Below are positions 54,468 through 64,000 of a DNA stretch of 64,000 nucleotides, piece by piece. Made by a program: the position numbers and the translations under genes. Each line of letters begins with the position of its first letter. The stretch's first letter is position 1. The DNA is from Clavaria fumosa (taxonomy: Eukaryota > Basidiomycota > Agaricomycetes > Agaricales > Clavariaceae). The notes under the pieces were generated by a model, which saw only the letters and a program-made list of their open reading frames with translations, was not told where the DNA came from and did no database searches. The stretch is from assembly GCA_951802425.1 (NCBI GenBank), contig OX637805.1:248001-312000 (forward strand). Direction: 5' to 3'.

Positions 54468-56100
54468 CTTGTCGTACATGTCATAGTTTTTCTCAGCTGC
54501 AGTGAGGGCCTTGGAGATATAGTCAACAACTCTCCAGGTTCCATCTGTCTGCTGCTGCAAGAGCACTCCACCAGTCACCAGGTTACTTGCATCTGTCTCT
54601 ACCTTCCATCTCCCTTTGTCCTGAGGCAGAGCCAAGACCGGGGCTGATACGAGTGCCTGGCAGAGATCTCGGAAGGCTGCTTCCTCCTCCTCCTCCAATT
54701 TCCATGGAACATTCCCAGTCAGCTGGAAGAGTGGCTTTGCCCAGGCAGAAAGATTTGGGATGTGCCGGCAGAGGTAGTTCAACATCCCATTGAACCTCTG
54801 GACATCCTTCACATTCCTAGGACGTGGCCAATCTCGGACTGCCACACCCTTGGCTGGGTCATGCTCTAAATGGTTGTGAGAGATCTTCATCCCAAGGAAG
54901 AGGATCTCATCCTTCTCAAACTCGCACTTGCTGAGTCTGAGACACAGCCCATTCTCTCTGAACTTCCACAAGACCTGATCCATCCAGTACCAATGTGTTG
55001 CCAAATCCTCTGCAAACACAATCACATCATCCACATAAGCTCAGACATGTCCTCCCGCAATCTCCTCCCTCAACACATGATTCATAAAGTGCTGGAGGGT
55101 GGCAGGTGTGTTCTGCAGTCCAAACCACATGACAGCTGGTTCGAAGAGTCCACAGGGTGTCAGGAAGGCGCAGTGGTGTTGGTGCTCAGGCCAGACTTGC
55201 ATAGACAGGAAACCTCCCTTTGCATCAATCTTAGAGTAGATCGACACTCCTTTAAGCACATCCACTGTGTCTCGGATGCAGGGGAGGGGGTACTTGTCCT
55301 TGATCAGGTGCGCATTCAGCCTCGAGTAGTTGATGATCAGCCAGAGCTTGTTCTTCTCATGTTTGAAGAAGAAGGGGCTGGCATACGGGGATATTGAAGG
55401 TCAGATACGTCCAGAAGCCAGCTGCTCATCCACCCAATGGTTCATCTCCTCCATCTCTGCCTGCATCAGTGAGTACAGCTTAGAGGAAAGGTGCCCAGGG
55501 TCCATTTTGAACTCAATTTTAATATCAAAGTCTGGGCAGGAGCAGGGAAGCTCATCCCACTTTGCTTCACCAAAAACCAAAGGGCAGTGGCTGGGCCAAT
55601 CAGGGGTAGGGCCAGAGTTGGGAAAACAAGTGTCCAGAATACTCACAGATGCGAGGGTACTCATCTTCATGGGTGTGGCGGCTTGCAGGGATGGGGAACA
55701 CTGTGGGGGGCAGTGGGTAAGGCTTAGCTCTGCCTTCTGCCAGTTGATATCCAGGTTATGCTGCTTGAGCCAGTCATGTCCAAGGATGACCTTGTGGGAC
55801 TGGGACTTTCCCAGAAGAAAGTGGACCCACTCTTGGTGGTCACCAACCCTCACCAGCAACTCTATCCCATACTGGACCTTTCCATCTCTGTTCTGTGTCC
55901 CATCCACATTATACATGGTGATCAGGTTCAGCAGGGGAGATGGCTCCAGTCCCACTCCTTTCACCCACTCCATGTCCATGAAGCAGTTGGTGCACCCTGA
56001 GTCAACAAGGGCCTTCATCATGGCCAACTTGCCAGTGCTGAGAGCCTCCAAGTGCACCTGGATGGCTAGCTCTCATGGCACATGTTTCTCCACTTCCAGC
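54468..56100 (-). pseudogene. pol: pol of element C, upstream half (protease, reverse transcriptase)
   Basis: In one frame: ALVDSGCTNCFMD (protease), LILGHDWL-like VILGHDWLKQHNLDINW, a YASPFFFK segment, AYVDDVIVFAEDL (reverse transcriptase active site), and VETDASNLVTGG (RNase H). Stops at 55401 and 55041 are TGA; the first stands in a GRI(R)PS context where Arg is expected. The frame breaks off at 54467, where element D enters after the YDKEF motif, and resumes at 46214. Confidence 0.88.
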
Positions 56101-56159
56101 TGCACCACAGTTAGGCGGTCTGCCAGTCTCACTTCCTCCTTCACCTCAGCCCCAATTTG

Positions 56160-57150
56160 GGTATGTCTCCACTGCAAGATAGTATATTGGGGTATACTTG
56201 CAGCAGGCACAGGGATGGAAAGGGGGCTGGCACAGTTCTTCTCCCCAGTGGGAGTCCTCCTCTCTCTCTTATACAGCTCTATGCAGGCTCAGAGCTGTGC
56301 AATCTCTTTCTCATATCCCTCCACCATTTGGGGGGCACATGGTACTGCACAGGTTTGGGCCCTTGGGACCTGCAGACGTGTATCAGGCAGGGGGCAGAAT
56401 CGGACAGCATGGCCAGTCTGGTGGCATTGGAAACAACATCTCTCATCAGCAGGGGCCCATCCTTGGGCCATGGCCACATCCAGAGGCTGCAGAAAGGTCG
56501 CGCCAGGTCGTGGTAGGGTCGCTGCGGGTCTCGCAGAGGTTGCGAAAGGTTGTGCAGGGGTCACAAAAGGTCGCACAGAGGTTGCAATGGGTCGTGGTAT
56601 CCATTCTGCAAGTATCCCATCCAGTCATCTTTGCTGGGCATCAAGTCTTTCTGCCAGTGTCCTCCATTCTCCATAAGTTTCTGGCATCAGGGAGACACCA
56701 TAGATTCTCTCCACCAACCTCCTACTCAGGTTCAACTCTAGCCAATGGACTAGGACTCCTGAGTCCTTCTCTGCACTCAACTCTGCTCGACAGACCAGTG
56801 TCTCGAACCTCACAAAGAACTCTGGTGCTGTCATGGCACCCTGTTTCAACCCAGCAATATCTGCAAGGGCTGTTGCACAGTCATTTGGGTCATTGAATGC
56901 TCGCTTCATCTCCTCCACAAACTCTGCCCAGGTTCCGGCCTCACCACTACCCAGGATCTCTTCTGCCTTCATATTTGCCCATTCTGCAGCGAATCCATCT
57001 CCAACAATTTTGCTCAGAGCAAAGAGGACCTTCACCAGGTCCACAGCATAGGTAGTCAGGTTTGCCATAAACAGGAGGCGAAGGGATCAGAGGAACGTAT
57101 GGAAGTTCCTTTTCTGCCCATCAAAGGGGGCAACAGCTAGGTCCAGCATT
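56160..57150 (-). pseudogene. gag: gag of element C
   Basis: A capsid region (LDLAVAPFDGQKRNFHTFL, then a TGA where Arg is expected, then SLRL) continues as AEWANMKAEEI and EMKRAFNDPNDCATAL. A CCHC knuckle (CFQCHQTGHAVRFCP, about 56420) follows, with frame breaks between the parts. It closely resembles gag of element B in sequence. Confidence 0.82.
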
Positions 57151-57706
57151 CTATAGCACTGTAAAACAAAATTCCAGGCCTTTGGCACTCAGGATTTCTT
57201 TGATCTCTTAACAGTCCTGTCCTCTCAGGCTGCTCTTCTAGGTACTTATGTACCTATAGAACTCTCATTCTATGAAACTATTGCTAGCATGGGGCCCAAA
57301 TGGTGTCCCAGGTGGTCGCTCCACAACTCTTAATGAGTTGCCTGTGTGCCCTTCTGACAATGGTCACAGAGCAAGGGCCCTGTCCACTGGACCAGGAAAC
57401 TACAGAAAGACTATGTAGAGGGCCTTTCCTTGCCCTGTACACTACACGATTCACTGGGAGGGGTATGGTGGCTGTAAAATAAAGTTCTGGGCCTTGGGCA
57501 CTTGGTATCACTTGGGGAGGGTCACAGTAGACTTCCTCCAGGTCTGGTCACATGTATCTACACACAGTAAAAATTTCACACGGTTCTGTTACACACTGTG
57601 GGCAGGGTAAAGAAGAAGAGGATGATAGGGGCTGAGCTGTGACAATGTGTCACAGTTTGAGATCAAGGGTCCAGGCTAGCTGGGTTAGGACACAGGGCTA
57701 GGGCAT
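57151..57706 (-). other. leader region of element C
   Basis: No intact frame. It corresponds to the region between the 5' LTR and gag, where element B has a pre-gag ORF; none is recognisable here. Confidence 0.4.
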
Positions 57707-57966
57707 AAGGTCATGACAACAATACTAAGATAAGGGGAAAAGAGTACAAAAAAGGAAAAGTGGAAGTACTTATAGTGAATGCTTCGGCACTTGCCAGCAT
57801 TCCCACGCTCAGACCCTCGGATCACGTGATGTGCCCAGGCCCCAGGTCATGTGATCTTACATGATTACATAATCTGACCCAGCCACAGGTCATGTGACCT
57901 TCCAACAACCCTCCCCAGTTTCTCCATAACTCCTCTTTGGGATGGCTTATGTAAGCGATCTTAACA
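57707..57966 (-). repeat. 5' LTR of element C, inner edge replaced
   Basis: It matches the family from about TAAGGTCATGACAAC to GATCTTAACA. The expected TATCAGACTGGGTCTCACAC edge is absent; TAGGACACAGGGCTAGGGC stands there instead. Confidence 0.75.
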
Positions 57967-57971
57967 TGAAC

Positions 57972-60847
57972 CTGTTCCCTCGAATTCCAGCACTGCCGCG
58001 GCCTCCCCTGCAGTGCTGCAGTCTGCGTCATTGCGAATGACTTGCCCGACTGGCCAATGCTCTTCCCGCGAGTATTCAGAGAAGAGTTCTACAATGTTCT
58101 ACCCCCACACCACCCCAGAGTTGATATTGACATCCAGCTAGAGGAAGGTGCCCATCCTTACTGGTCCCAGATCTATCCAACTCCCAAGGCCTACTGAGCG
58201 GAGCTTCAAAAATGGCTAGATGAGAACCTCACAACTGGTCGAATTTATCCAGGTCAGTTGCCCTGGGCAAGCCCTCTCTTCTTCAAGAATGAGGGAGACA
58301 AGCTCTGACCTGTGGTTGACTACAAATGGTTAAACAAAGTCATGGTCAAGAATGCTTATCTGCTCCCCCTCATCCAAAACATCTATGATCATCTACAGAA
58401 GTTCCAGTATTATTCAAAAATTGATATCCAAATTGGATTCAACAACATTTGGACATCAGAGGAGAGTGAGAAGCTGCTGGCATTCATATGCAAATATGGA
58501 CAATTTCTCTGCTGAGTTATGACTTTTGGAGTAACTAACACCCCCGTGATCTTCCAGGCCTTCATGGATGATGCCTTAAAGGATCTTGTGGCCACCAGTC
58601 AGGTTTTTGTATATATCGACAACATCCTCATCTGTTCCGATACTTGCGAAGAACTCCACGACCTTACAGCACAAGTTTTCTAAGTTCTCCAGGAAAATCA
58701 CCTGACTGTCAAGCCCACCAAATGCGAATTTGAATGAATGGAGATTACCTTCCTTGGGAACAAGATCCGACAAGGGACTATCAAGAAGAGCAAGAAGAGA
58801 TGCTCAGTGATTGACAATTGGCCAGTTCCCAGGTCTGCCAAGGACGCGCGCAGGTACATGGCCCTCGGAAGCTATTACTGATGCTATATTCCGAACTATG
58901 CCAAAATCGCTGCCCCACTCCATGCTTGCACTGGCAAAGGTGAATTTAAATTAACGGATGCCATGCTAAAATCATTCTATGATATCTAGGATGCGATATG
59001 GAATTCGGTTCAGGTCGCAATCCCCCAGGACAGGATGCCTTGGAAAATCGAGACAGATGCCAGTGAAGTTGTGACCTTGGCTATCCTGTACCAGCAACAG
59101 GACGGAGTGTGGAGGATGGTGGACTGCCTTTCAACAAAGCTCTGAGACACCCAACTGAATTATGACGTTTATGACTTGGAACTCCTTGCAGTGATACATG
59201 CACTTGAGGAATGGCAACATTACCTCCTTGGCCAAGACTTTGAGGTTCACACAGACCACAAAAACCTTTTATATTTCTGGAAGCTGAACCCACTCAATGG
59301 GTGTCAAAACAGGTGGAGACAGTTCCTGTCACTCTTCCACTTCAAGATTGTTCCCTGCTCTGGGAAGTCGAATGCTGCTGCCAATGCTCTGTCCTGCCAC
59401 CCCAATTATGCAACCTCCCTGCCCTGCCCAAGTCCTGCTGTCATACCACTTCTTCTGGGTCAACGAGACCCTATCCCTGATGGAGAAGCTGAAGGTTGAG
59501 CAAGCTCTTGGGGCTCCCCCAGAAGAAGTGGAGAAGGACAAGGAGGGGTATTTCTGGGTTTGGGAGAGACTTTGGGTACCACCATCACTCGTTAAGGACA
59601 TTCTCAACCTCCACCACTCAGCCCAGACTACCATGCACCCAGGGATCTCCAAGACTCAGGTCACAGTCACGAAATACTGGTACTGGCCCTTGCTTAAGAA
59701 GGACACCTGTGCCTACGTCATTGCCTGTGATGTCTGCCCGAGGATAAAACCTCGATGCGGCCGAAAGCTGGCACCCTTCCACCCCCTCCCTATTCCCTTG
59801 TGACCTTGGCAAGTCATTGGTTGGGATCTGATCAGCCCCATCTCGGAATCTGCGGGTTACAACATGATTCTGGTAATCAAGGACTATCTAACAAAAACAA
59901 TTGTCCTTGTCCCAACCATCAAGGAGCTCACATCGGAAGCAGCGGCTTCAATTCTCCTTGAGAAGATATACACCTATTACAGACTCCCAGAGAAGGTAGT
60001 GTCCAATCAAGGGGGACAGTTTATTTCTAAGTTCATGCATGAAGTATACAATAAACTAGGCATCAAATCCACTGCTTCCACTGCCTACCACCCTCAGACT
60101 GACGGACTAGTAGAGAGGGCCAACCAGGAAGTAGAGGTAGTACTCCGCGCACTGACTAAGGAAGACCAGGCCGATTGGGCTGCCATCCTCCCTCTGGCCC
60201 AATTCACCCTCAACTTGCGGCTCATCCGCGACTCAGACATCACCCCCTTCTTGGCTCTCCATGGCTTTGATCCCTCCCCGACTCCCAGCTTCCCCATCAG
60301 CTCCAATGTACCCACTGCAGACAACTTCCTCACCAGGATTTCTGTTACCCATGACCAACTCCACAAGATCCTACAGAAGGGCCAAGAGATCAACTCCGTG
60401 ACCTATGATGACCATTTGTGGGAGCTGGAAGTTTATAAGAAGGGTGGCCTGGTATATTTGGACTTGCAGAACCTCCCCCTTAACCTCCCCTCCAGGAGAC
60501 TTGGACCCAAGTTCATTGGCCCTTTCCCCATGGAAGAGAAGGTGGGAACGTCAGCCTATCACCTTACCCTTCCCCCGAGTTGGTGAATTCAACTGGTCTT
60601 CAATGAGACCTTACTCAAACCCTTCTGAGGGGACCTGTCCTCCATCTGCCCACCACCCAAACTTGTAGAGGGAGGAGAGCAGTATGATGTTGAGTGAGTC
60701 CTAGGCAAGAGGAAGCAGAGGGGAAAGGTCTGGTACCTGGTGAGTTGGGTCAGTTATCCACCCAAGGAGAACATGTGGGAGCCCCTGGAGAACCTCACAG
60801 ACATGAAGGAGGCCATCACAGAGTTTGTTCAGGAGAACAAATCTTAG
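57972..60847 (+). pseudogene. pol: pol of element E (reverse transcriptase to chromodomain)
   Basis: Motifs in order: LPWASPLFFKNEGDKL, VYIDNILICSDT (the catalytic YVDD-type box now YIDN), WKIETDASEVV (RNase H), a C-x2-C finger region (CDVCPR), GWDLISPISESAGYNMILVI (integrase core), SNQGGQFISKF, an AYHPQTDGLVERANQE segment, and a chromodomain (YLVSWVSYPPKENMWEP) ending at TAG 60845-60847. More than ten stops interrupt it, most of them TGA in places where Arg is usual. The YIDN change and the stops mark it as dead. Confidence 0.88.
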
Positions 60848-60858
60848 GAAGGGGAATA

Positions 60859-61485
60859 TGTCACATGACATCACGTGACCTCTCAAAGGTTGTGGTCACA
60901 TGACTGGTAAGTCATGAGATCCCATGTGACTATGCCCAACAGCACAGCCCAAATGTGTGATGGCACATCAAGTGGGATGCCATCACCCTGTCAATGGTTT
61001 GACACCTGACATTGCCCATCAAGTGACTATCCCTAATGCAACCTTGTTCTCTCCCACGCTCTACCTGTACCATTATCCCATTCCCTTTACATCTTTATCT
61101 CCCTCCCACGACAGCTTCTCATCCCCTTGGCACCCTTGTCCTTCCCTTACCATTGTCCCATCTCCCCGCCAACTGACGCTTCCTTTCTTGGTATTGCAAC
61201 AACCCTGCAATTGTTACTCGGATACCTTCGTTTCCTCCCTACTGTCGTTCCTGTTGGACATTGTCCTGCCATTACCTTGTATTTACTCTGTCCCCATGGA
61301 ATTGGACTCAGTATATATATATGAGTAGATATGAGACATGTATTTCCTTAGACTTTGATATTCTCAGACATCGCCTCTTTCTACTTTGCAGTTGAGCCCC
61401 CACATCTGCTATCCACATGACCTTTGCAACCTTGTCACAATCTCACCACAACCTTTGAGCTCCCAACTTAGGATTGACCGCGACA
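60859..61485 (+). repeat. 3' LTR of element E
   Basis: 627 bp. It diverges from the 5' LTR at many sites, mostly transitions, consistent with an old insertion. Confidence 0.88.
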
Positions 61486-61679
61486 GAGGGCAGCAGTTGT
61501 GAAGAGGCAAGTAATGGACACAAGCTCATTTGATAACAAAACTACTGTACATTGATGCTATGGTAGTGTATTTAAGCTAAGGAACTGTATGCACTTGTAT
61601 TTGGTCTCCAGAGCTGCCTTGATCTGATCATCACTGCACCAAAATGCTGTGATTGCTGCATTTACACTTATTGGGGCAT

Positions 61680-61906
61680 TATCAGACTGAGTCTCACACA
61701 ACTAAATGGCAAGGTCATGATGACAATACTAACATAAGGGGAAATGGGTACAAGAGTAGTAAAGCAAAAGTATGAATACAGTACTCAGAGCCTCAGGACT
61801 TGCCAGTGTTCCCATGCTCAGACCTTTCAGATCATGTGACCTGCAGTCAGCCTGAGTCATGTGATCAGTTCCTCTTTGGGGATGGCTTAGGTAAGCCATC
61901 CTGACA
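61680..61906. mobile_element. solo LTR, variant of family C, 227 bp
   Basis: Starts TATCAGACTGAGTCTCACAC and ends AAGCCATCCTGACA. A 5-bp target duplication GGCAT flanks it (61675-61679, 61907-61911). It is related to the 291-bp family C LTR but shorter and diverged. Confidence 0.85.
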
Positions 61907-61911
61907 GGCAT

Positions 61912-62356
61912 TTCCTGCCTCAGCATCATGACATGTTGCCACAGTCTCCCTCAGCACATTGTTGTTGCTGGCCTTGGCATCACTGTGCATTGATGGTGGC
62001 ACTGATCCTGCAGTTGTGGCTATCAGTTGTCATTCTGCTGGTTGCACTGCCTTGATAGGGTTGGGTATCATTCTGCCAGTCACACATTCAAGTTCATCCT
62101 TGGTAACCTTGGGATCATGCCTCCTTCAGCATAGGAAATCCTTAATTCTGCCCTCCCCCTGCATGCAAACTCAAACTCTATCTCTCACATGCATGGAGGC
62201 TCCGAAGCCAGGCACCCAATGACATCTTAACCGCCTGTCGAAGTCGCTAGCTGGAGATGTGTATTCATCCACTTTCAGGTTATCAACGATCTCTGATTTA
62301 CGTCAGAAACCGACATGGCCTTGGCTTGGCCAATCTCAGCTGATGGACGGGCGGTT
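61912..62356. other. intergenic region downstream of TIM50
   Basis: No supported gene. It contains the 3' flank of TIM50 and short chance frames. Confidence 0.5.
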
Positions 62357-64000
62357 TCATTTTTCGCCTTCTGCCACCACTGCTGCTGCCGTGCCAGTGA
62401 ATACATTCAGCGCACCCCACAAACTCTCTGACATTCCTCGTGCCATATCCAGCCGCTCTTTCTCGAAGTCGGCTTTATGGGCTCGAATGTACGCTTGCTC
62501 GTCGAGGTAGTGCTGCTGAGCCTGGAGGCGCCGTTGCTCAAGGTACGTTGATGGAGCGTGCGGGGTGATAGACTATGGACAACCAGTTTAGGTATGCTTC
62601 AAAATGGCGGAGTAGAAACACGGGACCCACCGTCGTCCGACCTCCAAAAAGGCTGCTCCAGTTGAACTCCCCGCTGGCGATGCCTCTAGCCTTTCTCCAT
62701 TCTTCGAGATGTTTTTGTTTGGCCTCTGCTTCTCTCCGGGCATATTTGCGGGGGATGTCTTCCCCTGCGAAAGCTTGAAGTATAGGTCGTACATCATCAG
62801 GTTTGTATATACCGATTGCTAAGCCGCAAACCAAGCAGTTCAACGAGCTGCACTGGGAAAGGGAGATAACTTGACCTACATTCCAAAAATGGAATCATGG
62901 CAACAAGCCCACGGTCATTTACATCACCTTTCCACTTAGGCAACACGATTGAGTTTTCCGGGTGCATGGAGACATGGTCAGGACAAGTATCCAACATGAT
63001 GACTTTGCTTAAATCACGATTGAGGTAAGACAAGTCCTGTGGGTTTCTCCAGCTGTCTGGTTAAGATAGAAATTATTCGATGGATCACCTTCACCATCTT
63101 TCCATCAGCCGAGCGGGTGGCATCTCGGAATAATTTGTAACTGATATGAAAATTATAAGGATCCAACTTCTCCAGAATGGGTATTGCCGTCTGTCACTCA
63201 AAGATCAGACCCAAAGAAGGGTGTAGGAGAATTCAAAGACATACATAATGATGATGGCTCGTGAATATAACAATCTCGTAAAATTGTGCTAGATAGGCGA
63301 GGAAGTAATCGACACCCGGTCGCTTTGCCGTCCGCCATCCGTGCTGGCGCTGGGATACAGGTCAATCAATAATTCAGGGAATGGAATGTTATTCGACGGA
63401 CATCCCAAGTTGAGGTGACCAATAGGTCGTCGATTGAAAGGACCAATGTCAGAGGTTTCTGGTATTGGGGAGGAAGTAACGGTGGGAGAAGCTCGTTCCA
63501 TATTGGTTTGTTGAAGACCTGCCGCAATGTCACTGAAACTCGAATAGCGGTATACTGTTAAGCTCACATCAAATATGTCTCCCACTCTCGACTTTGTACG
63601 TCCCCAACGTGTCGACGGTGCATCATCGATTCGCTGCATATTTCCAGTAAGTCTCGGGAATCCCATGATATGCGACTGCATACGCGCCCAATTCTTGGCC
63701 TTTAATTCTTCCGCATCCCAATTTCTGCCGAGATAGACGGTATACACTCCTAGTCCAAGAGCGAGTACGCCTAAAGTGGCGCGACTCACAAGTCGGCGAC
63801 GACGTTCTATTGAAGATAGCGAATGTTTTGACGATCTCGCCCCTGTTCTTGAAGTCGTTGATTCAAAGGTCTGCTCCGCCAGTATGTCAAGGCTCAGACG
63901 GGAAGGGGCAATCCCAGGTTGTGGACGAGGGTTGGAGACTGCAGATGAAGGCGTCGGCGGGGTCGTCGTCGAGTAGGCAAATGCCGTACGGCGAACCAGT
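62357..64000 (-). CDS. TIM50: TIM50, inner-membrane presequence translocase subunit, 5' end outside the window
   Basis: Minus-strand exons (approximate): >64000-63568, 63518-63402, 63349-63245, 63190-63089, 63036-62880, 62818 to about 62632, and a last exon ending at TGA 62357. The N-terminal part in view ([13 protein letters not shown]) looks like a mitochondrial presequence. It is followed by a single membrane helix ([16 protein letters not shown]) and the FCP1/NIF-type phosphatase-like domain: [67 protein letters not shown] and [12 protein letters not shown] charged tail with [12 protein letters not shown] follows. TIM50 receives preproteins in the intermembrane space and passes them to TIM23. 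The phosphatase DxDx motif is altered (DDLL), as usual in TIM50. The frame is intact across all introns. Confidence 0.92.

Larger units (their letters stand above)
44183..57966 (-). mobile_element. Ty3/Gypsy chromovirus, element C, decayed, about 5.5 kb without inserts
   Basis: The left LTR is 44183-44473. The right (5') LTR is about 57707-57966, its inner 30-odd bp replaced by unrelated sequence. The target duplication is CGAAC (44178-44182) versus TGAAC (57967-57971), one transition apart. Gag and pol lie on the minus strand and are split by element D after the RNase H start. Removing D and one copy of its duplication puts both halves of pol in the same frame. Confidence 0.9.
41629..61485 (+). 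mobile_element. Ty3/Gypsy element E, old, about 6.1 kb of its own sequence, host of element C
   Basis: LTRs are at 41629-42253 and 60859-61485, beginning TGTCAC and ending GCGACA. A 5-bp target duplication GAGGG flanks it (41624-41628, 61486-61490). The coding strand is plus. Gag and protease lie left of the insertion at 44183; reverse transcriptase to chromodomain lie right of 57971. A purine tract (GGAAGGGGAATA) precedes the 3' LTR. Pol contains at least ten in-frame stops, mostly TGA, and at least one frame change. Element C (with everything inside it) is inserted in the protease/RT spacer. Confidence 0.9.

Noticed and set aside
63289..63570. TIM50 as frameshifted after the GDIFD motif
   Set aside because: Two introns (near 63567-63519 and 63401-63350) restore the conserved frame on both sides.

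Overview
The window is nuclear DNA of a filamentous basidiomycete, most likely an agaricomycete. The evidence is genes broken by many roughly 50-nt introns, chromodomain-bearing Ty3/Gypsy elements, hAT elements, an NLR-like remnant, and protein families typical of mushroom-forming fungi. I cannot name the species. About five sixths of the window is transposable-element sequence. The conserved host genes sit in a compact island at 33.2-40.7 kb and at the right edge.

Layout. 1-1.83 kb: broken Cys-rich/coiled-coil gene and a probable LTR. 1.83-6.3 kb: decayed low-complexity DNA with an intact hAT MITE. 6.3-7.6 kb: a small agaricomycete-type gene convergent with an aminoglycoside-phosphotransferase-like pseudogene whose 5' part is cut off by a MITE. 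7.76-19.64 kb: a large foldback element (FB1) with tandem-repeat arms, split by an intact young Ty3/Gypsy chromovirus (element A, 8444-17564). 19.6-25.9 kb: tRNA-like sequence, an NLR-like remnant, a 1.06-kb near-perfect palindrome and minisatellites. 25.96-32.83 kb: a solo LTR (family C) holding a decayed Ty3/Gypsy element (B).

33.2-40.7 kb: three housekeeping-type genes whose introns I could place: a Uso1/p115-type vesicle-tethering protein, an ankyrin-repeat protein, and an importin-beta of the Kap121/importin-5 type. The last two are divergent over an 80-bp gap. 41.6-61.5 kb: a nest of transposons five levels deep (E holds C, C holds D, D holds FB2 and a hAT element, the hAT holds two MITEs). 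Target-site duplications are visible at every level. 61.68-61.91 kb: another solo LTR. 62.36-64.0 kb: a TIM50 gene on the minus strand, cut by the window edge.

Most notable: (1) a foldback family with long VNTR arms and 7-bp target duplications, one copy carrying what looks like a piece of a methylcrotonyl-CoA carboxylase beta-subunit gene; (2) a hAT element that keeps its transposase C-terminus but carries an unrecognised protein-coding segment with internal duplications; (3) decay of elements B, C and E dominated by in-frame TGA, as expected from CGA-to-TGA (C-to-T) mutation, while element A is intact; (4) ORFs upstream of gag in two Gypsy elements. All homology calls come from reading motifs; no search was run.
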